In this document: positions 46,501 through 59,672 of the stretch, piece after piece | How the letters are laid out: each line of letters opens with the position of its first letter | How positions within the stretch are numbered: the first letter of the stretch is position 1 | NCBI RefSeq assembly: GCF_034140825.1 | Contig: NC_089038.1 | Location: forward strand, 20,449,501-20,513,500 | Source: Oryza sativa Japonica Group | Lineage: Eukaryota > Streptophyta > Magnoliopsida > Poales > Poaceae | Length of the DNA stretch: 64,000 nucleotides | Direction: 5' to 3' | Notes under the pieces: model-generated | What the model was told of the DNA's origin: nothing | Seen by the model: only the letters and a program-made list of their open reading frames with translations | Databases searched by the model: none | Program-made: the position numbers and the translations under genes

Positions 46501-49192
46501 TGTCAACTGGGAAAATATTGGCCCAAAACTCTGTGCCATGGGAACAATTACAGGCGAAAATAATGGAACTGCCAAGCTTGCTTCCTGCAAAAGAAAAAGA
46601 AAGAAGAAGAAAAACTACAAGTAATATTCTACTAGTAGCTTTTAAAAGAATTAATAGATTGAACGGAACAAAAATTCTTTTCGCTCTGGTTACAATAGAT
46701 AACATCATTCCGTCCTAACATCTAAATGCAAGTGTCTTATGACACTACGATTTTTGTACCAAACTAACAGAGCCGCATCACATGCTTCGCAGCTGATGTA
46801 CCCGCTCCATGTAGATTGAAGCGTACAAAAGTTCTTACTTCACTCTGAAAGTTGCATTACTATGGATTACCAAATTTAAATATCTACTCAATGAGGAATG
46901 TCCAGTTATCCACTTATCTTATCAAGAGATACAAACTAAAGCAATAAAGTATGGATCCCTGGTCATCTACAGTGTACTAGTATGGTCTTTACCTATATGT
47001 ATGTGTCTTCCCTAAGCCATGCAATTTTCTCTACTACTTCGAAAGGACAGTCATCCTCCTTCCTCCCCTTCCAATCTCACGTATAAAAAGCGCTAAAAAA
47101 AGAGAAAAAAAAGTGCCAAAAACTAACCAACTGAGAAAAAAAAGAAGAAAACCAGGAAAAGAAAAGACGATTAGTTAACGAAAAAAACAACTCTGTCCTC
47201 CCCATATCTGTCCCAAAAACCAGGAAATGTAATCTCTGCCTCCTAAAAAGAAGAAAAAAAAGAAGGAAAAACCAGGGGAAAAAAGAACAAGCAGTTAGTC
47301 TTCCGGTGCTTTACTCGATCCACGGTCCCATCCATCCTAATGGTATGGATATATCCTCAATTAAATAAGCCCATTGCAAAGCATGGGATTGTTACTAGTG
47401 TTAACAAGGAGGGGAGATAACACGCAAAAAACATACCTTATTGTTAAAGGCCATCAATATATTTCCACTTCGCTGCACAGCGTATCTTGATCCTAATAGA
47501 AGCAAACATCAGTGATAAAACAACATATTACACCGCTAACTGAACAAGCACAAATTTAATCTTACATAAAGAATACTTCATAGCCCAGAAGATAAATGAA
47601 GGGTGTGTTTAGTTTACGCTAAAATTGGAAGTTTGGTTGAAATTGGAACGATGTGACGGAAAAGTTGGAAGTTTATGTGTGTAGGAAAGTTTTGATGTGA
47701 TGGAAAAGTTGGAAGTTTGAAGAAAAAGTTTGGAACTAAACAAGGCCGAAATATGCACTTATAATCTCGTACCAATGAGAAGGTGGATCACAGATCCCAA
47801 AGAATGCCCAACACCAAATGTGGGAAGGTCATTTACCTGGAAAAAAAATGTTTGCTTAGTATATTGGACAATATTGGAGTTAATTGTTATGTGAAAAATA
47901 ACAACTTACAGGTTCAACCATGTTTCTTAAGCACCTGTCAAACTTAAATTGAACTTCATCTGCGATGAAGAAATGATCAAAGCCGCTAGCATATGGCGTT
48001 GCGATCACCAAAGCTCCCCTAAATTTCAAATAGACTGATAAAATACATGTCTGCTAGAGAAGTGGAATATGTAGAAAGATAGCTCTATAGGAAATCATAA
48101 TAGCAGTGTAAACCGTGTAGAGCTAGAGCTAAGAAGTACTGTATCATTTTCTTGAAATGAAGATGCAGTTCATTGCTTGTAATATTATCAAAGGACAAAC
48201 TTTAAAAATGATTGTTGTTTCACTAACTTTTTGATAGATTGAACATGCGTGTCTTGCTTAGAACCACATAAAGAGGTGCCTTGCAGTTAATAATGACAAA
48301 TTACACACCAAAGCTCTTATTCTCTAGATTCATGGTCAAGCAATGATGCACTAGTTAAACACACAACAAAGGGAGGGCTAAATTTTCAAAGGTTGCATTT
48401 CGGGTATAGAACTATAGTCAACTCTCCAGCGTTACGAACAAATCAAATGCCGCGCTGTTTCAGTCTTTGAGCAGAATTAGACTGTTGCACACAGATAATT
48501 TTGGGTCATTGGGCATTGCTTGTCCACATACTTGTCTGCAAGTCGTTCAAGGAAGAAACGATAAGTGATCTGAGGAGCAGCTCCAACAAAAATCCCACCA
48601 ACGAAGTGAACAACGAACGAGGGCTCCTGTGATTTAGGCTTCAGCACCCACGCTCCCTATCAGAACAACCAGTAGTAAGTAAAATCACTCTGCATCAACA
48701 ACAGTAGCAGGAAAATTTTGCACTCTCAATTGAGGTCGCAATCACCGAAGCGCACCTCGATCTCGGTCCAATCTCCGGTCGAACCCCAGCCCTCCCGGGA
48801 CTGCTTCGCCGCCTCCGTGATCACCCTGTTCGCCGGCCGCAACAACAAAAGATGTTATCAATCTAGGAGAGAGATTTCGCAGGCACGGAATTAGCCATCG
48901 CCTACCTCTCGATCTGCGAGTAGAGCTGTATCGATCCCTCGGACGGCGCCGGGGGAGCCGACGGCGTGGCGACCCGGGGCCCCTCCCCTTCCTCAGCAGA
49001 GCAGCATGAGATGGCGGCGCGCCTCCTCCTCCTACTCTTCCCCCAACCCCAACTACTCGTCGCCGCAACTCTACTTCCTCTTCGGGAACCCCAGAAACGG
49101 CAGACCGCGGAGGAGGAGGAGGGCCCCGGGGTGCCGCCGCCGCCGCGCAGCTGCACGGTGGACGGAGGCGGCGGAGACACAACCCTTATCAT
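43574..49192 (-). CDS. DUF1350 family, alpha/beta-hydrolase-like plastid protein
   Basis: Ten exons on the minus strand: 48906-49192, 48756-48825, 48532-48656, 47910-48018, 47773-47836, 47437-47492, 46477-46584, 45773-45922, 43987-44157 and 43574-43807, giving 457 aa with all phases closing. The start MIRVVSPPPP is the first ATG of the frame. Residues 1 to about 75 are Ser/Arg/Gly-rich with few acidic residues, as in a plastid transit peptide. The conserved core includes WVLKPKSQEPSFVVHFVGG, APQITYRFFLERLADKGAL, ATPYASGFDHF and the nucleophile-elbow-like GVGHSLGS (S209). The middle is hydrophobic and proline-rich, and the C-terminus ends WIESNSGPRLLRS. DUF1350 proteins occur in plants and cyanobacteria. 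The fold suggests a hydrolase or acyltransferase, but no reaction is established. Introns contain two MITEs, and the 1.6 kb intron 44158-45772 holds no exon that I can support. Confidence 0.93.
45080..45314. mobile_element. Tourist-like MITE, 235 bp, inside DUF1350 intron 8
   Basis: Flanked by TTA (45077-45079 and 45315-45317). Left end GGCTGAGTTCGG, right end CTGAACACACCC. Internal CTCGTTTTCCGCGCGCACGC and ACTTAATTAATCACATG are shared with 24914-25133. Confidence 0.85.
47601..47747. mobile_element. Tourist-like MITE, 147 bp, inside DUF1350 intron 5
   Basis: Flanked by GAA (47598-47600 and 47748-47750). Left end GGGTGTGTTTAGTTTACGCT, right end TTTGGAACTAAACAAGGCC. It is the same length as, and in inverse orientation to, 42775-42921. 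It lies within an intron and does not disturb splice sites. Confidence 0.9.
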
Positions 49193-49611
49193 CGCCGCCG
49201 ACTCGACGCCACCACGTCGCCTCGCTGCGGCCGTACGGACTCCGCGCGTGCCGTCTCCGCTTCGCCAACCCGCCCCGCGCCCACAGCGACCGCGAGAGTA
49301 GAGCTATCACGCGCACCGCGACCGACGGCTCGGCGCGGCGCGGAGGCAAGTGTACACTGCCCGCCGTAGGATGCCACCGGAAGCGAACGCGCGCGCCGTC
49401 GGATTCGCTTCCCGGAAATGGACCCGACCCGTCGTCCACGCCTCGACTGGTCAAAAAACCCAAAAGCGCCTCGCCTCGCGCCCGTTGCTGCCTTACACAG
49501 CACACCACACTACCCCTATACTACTAGTAGTAGCTTGCCCCTGCGCTTGCTTGTGTCGCTGTGGCTCGATTGCTTGCGCGGCGCGGCGATCGCGGCCGAT
49601 CTATCGATTCG
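49193..49611. promoter_or_regulatory. Candidate bidirectional promoter between DUF1350 and UPF0496 genes
   Basis: The two ATGs point away from each other and are 419 bp apart. The interval is GC- and CpG-rich with no clear TATA box on either strand, as in shared housekeeping-type promoters. It must contain both leaders. One W-box core (GGTCAA, inverse of TTGACC) is at about 49449. Confidence 0.5.
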
Positions 49612-50895
49612 ATGCGGCCGTGGGAGCGGCGTGGCGTGGGCGCGGAGGGAGGCGAGTCGGTGGGCCGCGAGGACACGGACACGAACACGAACACCACAGC
49701 CAGTAGCGCGAACGCGAGCACGAGCTCGAGCACCGCCGCGAGTGGTAGCAGCGGGGCGAGGCGGAATGGGGCGGCTGCGGCGGCGGGGGAGGGGTGGGGG
49801 AGAAGCTCCCTGTCGACGGCGACCATCAACCTGAGCCAGGAGTACACGCTCGCCATCCACACCAGCTCCTACCACGAGATCTGGGCGAAGATCCATGTGG
49901 ACGGCGGGGATGGGCAGCGGGAGGGCGGCGTCAGTGGTGGTGGTGGTGGGGAGGAAGATGAGGAGGACGAGGACAGGTGCACCCTCGCCGGCGTGCTCCA
50001 GCCGGAGGACGCGGTGGTGGAGCGCGCGCTGGGGGACGCGCCGGACACGGAGCTGACCCGCCTCGCCGCGGACTACCTCCGCAGCACGCACCACGCGTCG
50101 CTGCTCTGCCTCTCCCTCCGCCGGGCGCTGCGCCGCGCGCGGGCGCTGTACGGGCCCATCACGGACCTCCTCGCGCTGATACCGCACGCGCCCCCGCTCG
50201 CCGCGCCGCACCGCGACTGCGCGTTCGACGCCTTCCTCCTGTTCGACCAAATGCCCAACCCGTTCCCGGCCCCCGCGGCCGGCTTCCAGGGCATGCACCG
50301 GAGCTTCGTCGGCCTCAAGAACCACCTCGACCTGCGCCTCCTCAGGGCCCGCCGCAGGCGCCGGCTGGTGCGCTGCGCGACGCGCGGGTCGGGCATCTGC
50401 CTAATCGCCTGCGCCACCGGCGCTGCGATCGCGGGCCTCGTGCTCGCCACGCACGCCATCACCGTGCTGTTGGCCGCGGCCCCCGCCTGCGCGGCGTCGC
50501 GCGGCTCCTGCTGCCCCGCAACCGCTTCGATGAAACGCCTGCAGCAACACATGGACCGGCTTGACGCTGCAGCCAGGGGCGCCTATGTGTTGAACAACGA
50601 TGTCGATACAATCGAGCGCCTGGTGGGCAGACTCCATGCCACCGTCGAGAGTGACAAGCTGCTGGTCCGGCTGGGGCTGGAGCGTGGCAGGGGGGAGCAC
50701 CACACCATAGAGGAGGTGGTACGGCAGCTGAGGAAGAACCACCCGAGCCTGCTACGCCAGCTGGCTGACCTCGAGGAGCACATCTGCCTCTACTTCGCAG
50801 CCGTCAACCGAGCTAGGTTGCTCCTTGTAAACCACCTCAGTGCCCAATCTGATCCTGACAGACTGAGTTTCCATTGTCATGATATAATTCAATAA
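49612..50895 (+). CDS. UPF0496 family protein (DUF677/AT14A-like)
   Basis: Single exon of 427 aa. The ATG at 49612 (MRPWERRGVG) is used because the longer open frame begins at GTG. Residues 1 to about 70 are disordered, rich in Thr, Asn, Ser and Ala. Then INLSQEYTLAIHTSSYHEIW is the hallmark start of the family domain, followed by LAADYLRSTHHASLLCLSLR and the helical segment FDQMPNPFP. Around residues 260-292 a hydrophobic stretch (ICLIACATGAAIAGLVLATH) is the membrane segment or hairpin typical of UPF0496 proteins. The C-terminal 130 residues are helical, with VDTIERLVGRLHATVESDKL and the motif DLEEHICLYFAAVNRARLLL. Arabidopsis AT14A-like relatives link plasma membrane and cytoskeleton; function here is unknown. 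Its 3' end is the left edge of a duplicated segment. Confidence 0.92.
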   Translation: MRPWERRGVGAEGGESVGREDTDTNTNTTASSANASTSSSTAASGSSGARRNGAAAAAGEGWGRSSLSTATINLSQEYTLAIHTSSYHEIWAKIHVDGGDGQREGGVSGGGGGEEDEEDEDRCTLAGVLQPEDAVVERALGDAPDTELTRLAADYLRSTHHASLLCLSLRRALRRARALYGPITDLLALIPHAPPLAAPHRDCAFDAFLLFDQMPNPFPAPAAGFQGMHRSFVGLKNHLDLRLLRARRRRRLVRCATRGSGICLIACATGAAIAGLVLATHAITVLLAAAPACAASRGSCCPATASMKRLQQHMDRLDAAARGAYVLNNDVDTIERLVGRLHATVESDKLLVRLGLERGRGEHHTIEEVVRQLRKNHPSLLRQLADLEEHICLYFAAVNRARLLLVNHLSAQSDPDRLSFHCHDIIQ

Positions 50896-52590
50896 CAGTA
50901 TCCGCTTCAAGAAAAAACTTGATGTTGGAGAACTGTTCTAGGTTGCCAAATGCAAAATGAGATATACTGAAGGAAGTTTACACAAGCTCGTTGTTTCTTG
51001 TATGTTATTATGCATTCGATATCTATTGCCTGAAACTGTGTTCTCGGGTATCTATTTAAACTTGGGTAAACTTAGCAATTGTACTGTTTGCTACTCTACA
51101 AATGATTTTTTTTTTTACTTTTGCAATTATTACTATGATGTCGTAATAACTTAATTATTCTGAATTTAGTTACAACGCTCAAACCTATCTTTCAAGTTTG
51201 GAAATGCAACCTTTGCTGTTAGACAACCAATGTACAAAATTTGAAGTAGTTTATAATAACTACAGAAGATTTTATTTTAGGCCTTTACATGCATTTGTTG
51301 CAGATCAAAGATGAAATGATTTGTCAATTTGAATGGTTGTTTGCATATCATCATTACAAATTACATAGCAATGTTTGCATGTGCTATTCAGAGCTACCCT
51401 GAATTACTTAATCTGTTACTGTTGTTGAATCTACACCTGTTTGTTGAAACCTGGAGATGATGTCTTTCTTGCAGTATCGGTATTGGTTGCAAGCTACTTT
51501 AAGAAAATTATAGGCTTCTTAACATTCTGTCAAGGGATTGCAGAAGAACATAGTTAGAATAATATTTAACTGATAAAGGTTTGTTTAAAGTCCAGTGTTT
51601 AATTTGTATTTTGCATCTTAAAGGACTGTTGTTGTGTTGTATGCATTTTTCTTGCAGGCACTTGACTATAGACTCTGCAAATGGATAAGTTTCATGCTGA
51701 TAATGTTCTTAACTGCAATGTCGACGGAATTCATATTTGTTGGTAATCTCAGCTTAAAAGATGTGAATACTAGCAATTAGTATTCTATCTCAAGCTTTGG
51801 TTTGTTCATCTCTCAATTCTTTAAATCTTGAAACATTGCTGGTATAGTGATATGTTTAACTTACAATTACAAAATGATATTTCTTTTAGCTCATTCAAGA
51901 TTGCCAACTGCAGTACAATTTCATCTTCGAATCCATCTTAATTCGGTAATTCCCATATTGGACTTGATCTGTTCATTGTATCTGATCATCCGATATACAA
52001 ACTTGAACCATAATATTTCATTTGAACCGTAACTTGGCAGTAACCTATAAAAAATATCTTGGGATATTTTCAATTATCTTGTAGTATTGTGATCCTTCCT
52101 TGCCAACCAACCAACCAATCTTGGGATATTTTATGAAACTCATGAGCCTTTTTGGGAAAAATCTCTCTGGCATTAACTGTTGCTGCATCAATAACACAAT
52201 CCAACAAGCTTGCCAAATCAACTCTTTCCCTGATGATACATTATGCTGCTAAAGTGTACTTTCCATTTTCAAATGATGGTTACATGGTGAAAAGCTTAAT
52301 TAGGTAAAACTATGTGCCTGTTCTTTCGGTTTCGATATCTACACTTTGTTGAATGTCATATGGAAATCTACGATCATACATTCATATTTCTTAGTTCTTA
52401 CTTTTCAGGTTTGCATGACCAACAGGTCTGCATTACTGCGACAAAAGATATACATGGATGCCACTTGGTTCCCTCGAACTTACATGAAACTATATATGCA
52501 TAAGGATTTTAACTCTCTGAGGGCTTGGTTAATGGTGATTGATGAATATACTCGTGAAATTTGGCAGCGGGAAGTTTGTTTGTGTTAGTT
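50811..52590 (+). repeat. Diverged segmental repeat, unit A
   Basis: Begins in the last codons of the UPF0496 gene (AGGTTGCTCCTTGTAAACCA at 50815) and runs to about 52590. Landmarks, in order, are ACACAAGCTCGTTGTTTCTT, GCATTTGTTGCAGATCAAAG (51291), GATAATGTTCTTAACTGCAA (51699) and TTGGTAATCTCAGCTTAAA, then an ATATCTTGGGATATTTT stretch and ACATGGATGCC. The same order recurs in units B and C. Several landmarks look like exon edges after TTGCAG. Confidence 0.85.
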
Positions 52591-52629
52591 ACACTTGTGT
52601 ATGCCTGTTCTTGTTGGTGAACGCAACAG

Positions 52630-53475
52630 TCAACTGTGCTAGGTTGCTCCTTGTAAACCACCTCAGTTGCCAGTCTGATCCTGACTGAGTTTCCATTGTC
52701 ATGATTTACAAATCAATAGCAGTATCAACTTCAAGGAAAACTTGATGTTGGAGAATCCTTCTAAATTGCCAAATGAAATATCCTGAAGCGGGCTTATACA
52801 AGCTTGTTGTTTCTCGTGAGGTGTTATGCATTCGCTGTCTATCGCTTGGCGCTATCTGTTCTTTGGTATCTACCTAAAGTTGGATGGCATAACAATTTGG
52901 TTATTCTGAGTCGAGTAAGTTTTGAAATTCAACTTTTGTCGTTAAACAACCACAGTGTGAAATTTGAAGTAGTTACTAGTATCTACCAGATTTTTTTACT
53001 TCGGGCATATACGCTTATTTGCATTTGTTGCAGGTCAAAGATGAACTGGTTTACCAATTTGAATTGTTTCTTGCATATCATCATCACAGGTACATAACAA
53101 TGTTTGTATGTGCTATTCATGGCTACCCTGAATTAGGTAATCTGTTACTAATTGGTGAGTCATTTTGAAACCTGAAACTTGAAGATGCCATCTTGCTTGC
53201 AGTATTGATATTGGTTGCAAGCTACTACTTCAGAAAAAAATAGCAATGTTTCTTATATTCTGTTAAGGGATTGCATATTTTGCCTATGAAAAATATTTCT
53301 GCTGATACAGGTCTGTGTAAATTTTGGTGTTTAATTTGCATTTCTTTCACATCTTGAAGGACTGTTACGTGTTGTATGCCTCTTTCTTGCAAGCACAGTA
53401 GCACACACATGACGATAGTATATCTGTAAATGCAGATAGTTTTATACGGTGATAATGTTCTTAACTGCAATACCG
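52630..53475 (+). repeat. Diverged segmental repeat, unit B (truncated right)
   Basis: Repeats unit A from AGGTTGCTCCTTGTAAACCA (52641), 1826 bp downstream of the first copy. It carries a broken copy of the UPF0496 C-terminal coding end, GCATTTGTTGCAGGTCAAAG at 53021, and GATAATGTTCTTAACTGCAA at 53451, where similarity stops as the I29 gene begins. Confidence 0.85.
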
Positions 53476-53557
53476 GTAAATCCGGAACTTGGAGTTGGAG
53501 GAAGTAGAATCACCAGATCGGAAATTCGGAATCCCATACGACGGCCACTTGGCTGCC

Positions 53558-54193
53558 ATGGCATCCACGGCCGCCGCCCTCGCCGCTCGTCGTTTGGCAC
53601 TGAACCTCTGCCGCTTCGCTCCTCGCTCTCCTCTGCTCTCCTCTGCGTGGGCTCGCTGCGTACACCACGCTCGCCGCCGCCGCTGCCGCCGCCGCACCAT
53701 GGGGAGGACCTACTCGCCTCCTCCGCCGCCGACTCTCGACGATCCCTGGCGGTGGCGGCGGCGGCTATACTCCCGCCGAACCCGAGCAAGATGACGAGGA
53801 ATTGCACCCCTCTTGTTACGACCCAACTGCTCCACGTAAGTAACAGCAACGTACGTACACCCGTCATCATCATGGCCGCCGCGCCGGCGGCGCATCATCG
53901 ATAGCCTCCTCATTGCATTTGCAGTCGACCCCGCCGACTACATCCAGTACGACGAGGCGGACGTCGCGTCGGAGGAGGCCGTGTGGGCGCTGTACGAGCG
54001 GTGGCGCGACTTCTACGGCGCGGAGCGCAGCCACGACGAGATGCTCCGGCGGTTCGGGATGTTCAAGGACAAGGCGCGCCATGTCCTCGAGTTCAACAAG
54101 TCCGGCGCGTCCTTCACCAAGGCGCTCAAGGAAGGAGCTGACCTGACGTTGGAGGAGAACGCCAAACGCCTCGGCATCCGCCGTAGGCTTTAA
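53558..54193 (+). CDS. Small cathepsin-propeptide (I29 inhibitor) domain protein
   Basis: Two exons, about 53558-53835 and 53925-54193. Exon 2 reads ADYIQYDEADVASEEAVWAL, YERWRDFYGAERSHDEMLRR, FGMFKDKARHVLEFNKSGAS, and ends in RLGIRRRL. This is the I29 propeptide fold (ERFNIN-like) without any papain-type protease domain. Exon 1 begins MASTAAALAARRLALNLCRF, a good mitochondrial presequence, and its end reads LSTIPGGGGGGYTPAEPEQD then ELHPSCYDPTAP, which joins exon 2 in phase. The presequence and the GYTPAEPEQ part are in different frames, so either one base is lost or gained between about 53620 and 53715 or initiation differs. Such stand-alone I29 proteins inhibit cysteine proteases. It may be a decaying copy. 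Confidence 0.7.
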
Positions 54194-54348
54194 TCAGCTT
54201 GTGAACGAAGGCGTTCGAGAATGATTCATCATCCACCAATCCTTACATCAATAATATCGTTTATATCATGTAAGTTTATTAGGTTTGTTTTAACACTTTG
54301 CATTGCAGTGCTTTAATTTATTTAGCGGGATTAATAATAACATGTGTT

Positions 54349-55760
54349 GTGTTGGAGAACCCTTCGAAGTTGCCAAATGAATGAAATTACCCGAAGCAGG
54401 TTTACACAAGCTTGTTGATTATTACTTTTGCAATTAGTATTACTGTGATGTGATGGGAGTAATATTTGATTGTTCTGCATTGAGTTCCAATGCTCAATCC
54501 AGTCTTTTCAGTTTGGATATTCAACCTTTTTCTGTTGGACAACCATTGTGCGACATTTGGAATGGTTACTTATGGCTGCAGAGAATTTTACTTTGGACCT
54601 ATACTTGCATTTGTTGCAGAACAAAGATGAACTGATTTGCCAATTAGAATGGTTTCTTGCATATCATCATAGCGTGCTCACAGCAATCTTTGCATGTGCT
54701 ATTCGTTGGTACCCTAGAACTACTTAATCTGCTAGTGTTGTTGAATCTACACCGCTGTTGAAACTTGAAGATGTTGTCTAGCTTGTAGAATTGATATTGA
54801 TGAAGCTACGTGGCAAAATTAAGGATTCTTTAGTGTTCTGTTAAGGGATTTGAGAAGAATATAGTTAGAAAAAATATAGTTAGAAAATTTTTTCTTCTGA
54901 TTAAAGTTTTGTTCAAAATTTAGCGTTTTAATTTGCATTTTGCATCTTGAACGATTTTTATCGTGTTGCATACGTTTTTCTTGCGGGCACCTGCCTATGG
55001 GCATTGCAAATTGTCAAGTTTCACTCCGATATTGTTCTTAACTGCAGTACCAAAGGATTTCATGTTGGTTGGTAATCTCAGTTTAAAGGTGTGCCTTTTT
55101 ATAATACAATATAATGCTATCAGCTTATATTCTTTCTCAAATACGCTTTCTTTGTTCAACTCTCAAAACCTATTGGTTAGGAGATAAATTCCCTAAATCT
55201 CTAAACTGAACTGAGAAGCAGGACTCTTTGTTCTCTTCCAAACATCGCTGGTACAGTGACATGTATTAAGTGCAAATTACAACATGGAATATCTTTTAGC
55301 TCGTTCAAGATATCCAGCTGTAGTAAAACTTCATGTTTGAATCCATCTTTTTCCATCTCTACAGATAAGATTGGTCCTGTAACCTCGGATATCATCACGT
55401 CACATCTGTTTTATACAGTCTTGAACCACAATATTTCATTGAAACTACTTGGCAGTTCCAAATATTATAGGAAATTATCTTGGGATATTTTGGGTTATCA
55501 TTTTTCCATCCTAAATAAAAAGGTAGGAGTATTCATTTTGTGAAATTCATGAGCCTATCTGGAAAATTTTTTTTGGCATTTTTTTTAATGACTCGCACAA
55601 GACGGAGCACAATAGGACTAATGGACCTACATTGCGGCGACTAAAATGTATATGGATTCTAATTGCTTGTCGCCTCAAACTTAAATAAAACGTTATACGT
55701 GCATAAATATTTTGACTCTTTGGGGCTGTTGAATGGTTGATTGATGGATATTCTTGTGGT
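54349..55760 (+). repeat. Diverged segmental repeat, unit C
   Basis: Starts at TTGGAGAACCCTTCGAAGTT and follows the order of unit A: TTTACACAAGCTTGTTG, GCATTTGTTGCAGAACAAAG (54607), ATTGTTCTTAACTGCAGTAC (55030), TTGGTAATCTCAGTTTAAA, TATCTTGGGATATTTT, and ending in GTTGAATGGTTGATTGATGG. It is the most diverged of the three and lacks the UPF0496 coding tail present in A and B. Confidence 0.82.
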
Positions 55761-56767
55761 TCTTGACTGCTAGCTGTAAGTTCGCTTGCGTTGGTCCGGT
55801 TCTTTTCTGATTAAAATTTAGATTTTACCTCCGTTTCCACTAATACGTTTTTCAAACTTTCTATATAGCAGTATATAGAAGACTTTATGCTATTGTTGTG
55901 AAGATGTGAGTGAACACAAGTGACTGCATATGAAACCGGCAGTCTAGCAGCATGGCCTAAATTGTAAGGTCCAATGTATTGTTTATAGCAGTATAATTAC
56001 CCAAGCCACAATAGCTAATAGCTTAACATAAAACATTGATTCTCAGCGAGTCAACGACCTATGGTCAATAATGCTCGGTTCCCTCTTGTGAACATCCACG
56101 GAATCAAATGATAGATTAGAAATTAGAGATCAGGAGGAGTATTTGTATTTGAGTTAGAGAGTACAAAAATTTTACTGATATTAAAGGACTCACGCATTAG
56201 TGATAAAGATTATACTCCCTTCGTTTCATCATATAAGTTATTCTATTATTTTTCACATTTATATATAATATCAATATAAATATAGAAAATACTAAAATGA
56301 CTTATATCGTGAAATGAATGAAGTAGTTATAAATTCACCGCCACATAAAATAGTTCCCAGCTTTATAAACTTGTCCGAATTCAGATCAGCTCAAACGGTG
56401 CTTAGTCAACGGTCATAGTTTCCAAAGCCCGTCGTATATGGGACCGACCGGTGGGGTCCACTTCTTTTTTTCCCGCTGCGCCGTGGGCCCCACTACTACC
56501 CCTCGCTCCCAACGTGTAACGCGCCGAGAGGTGACGGAGCCGTGAGCGATCCGTGACGGCTCCGTGGGTCGCCCCCAATCCCCCCCCATAACCCAAGCGC
56601 GGCGGCGAGCGCCATCGCCACCGGCCGCGCGGGGCGGGCGTAACGTCGTCACCCCCCTCCCCCCCTAACGCCAACGACGCCGCCGCTTGCCGCCGCCGCC
56701 GCCGTGGCCGGGGAGCGGAGCCCGCGCGGCGCGTAGCCCTAACGCCGCCACCACCACCCACGATACG
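55761..56767. other. Upstream region of the trihelix-kinase gene
   Basis: AT-rich to about 56400 with one Stowaway-like MITE, then a GC-rich promoter and leader region (56430-56767) just before the ATG. Open frames on the minus strand opposite the first exon are composition shadows. Confidence 0.6.
56215..56323. mobile_element. Stowaway-like MITE, 109 bp
   Basis: TA on both sides. Left end CTCCCTTCGTTTCATCATAT and right end TATCGTGAAATGAATGAAG are imperfect inverse complements, with an AT-rich centre. Confidence 0.8.

Positions 56768-59672
<2,905 letters not shown>

Noticed and set aside
49561-49611. Seventeen-codon N-terminal extension of the UPF0496 protein
   Set aside because: It would start at GTG; the first ATG in frame is at 49612.
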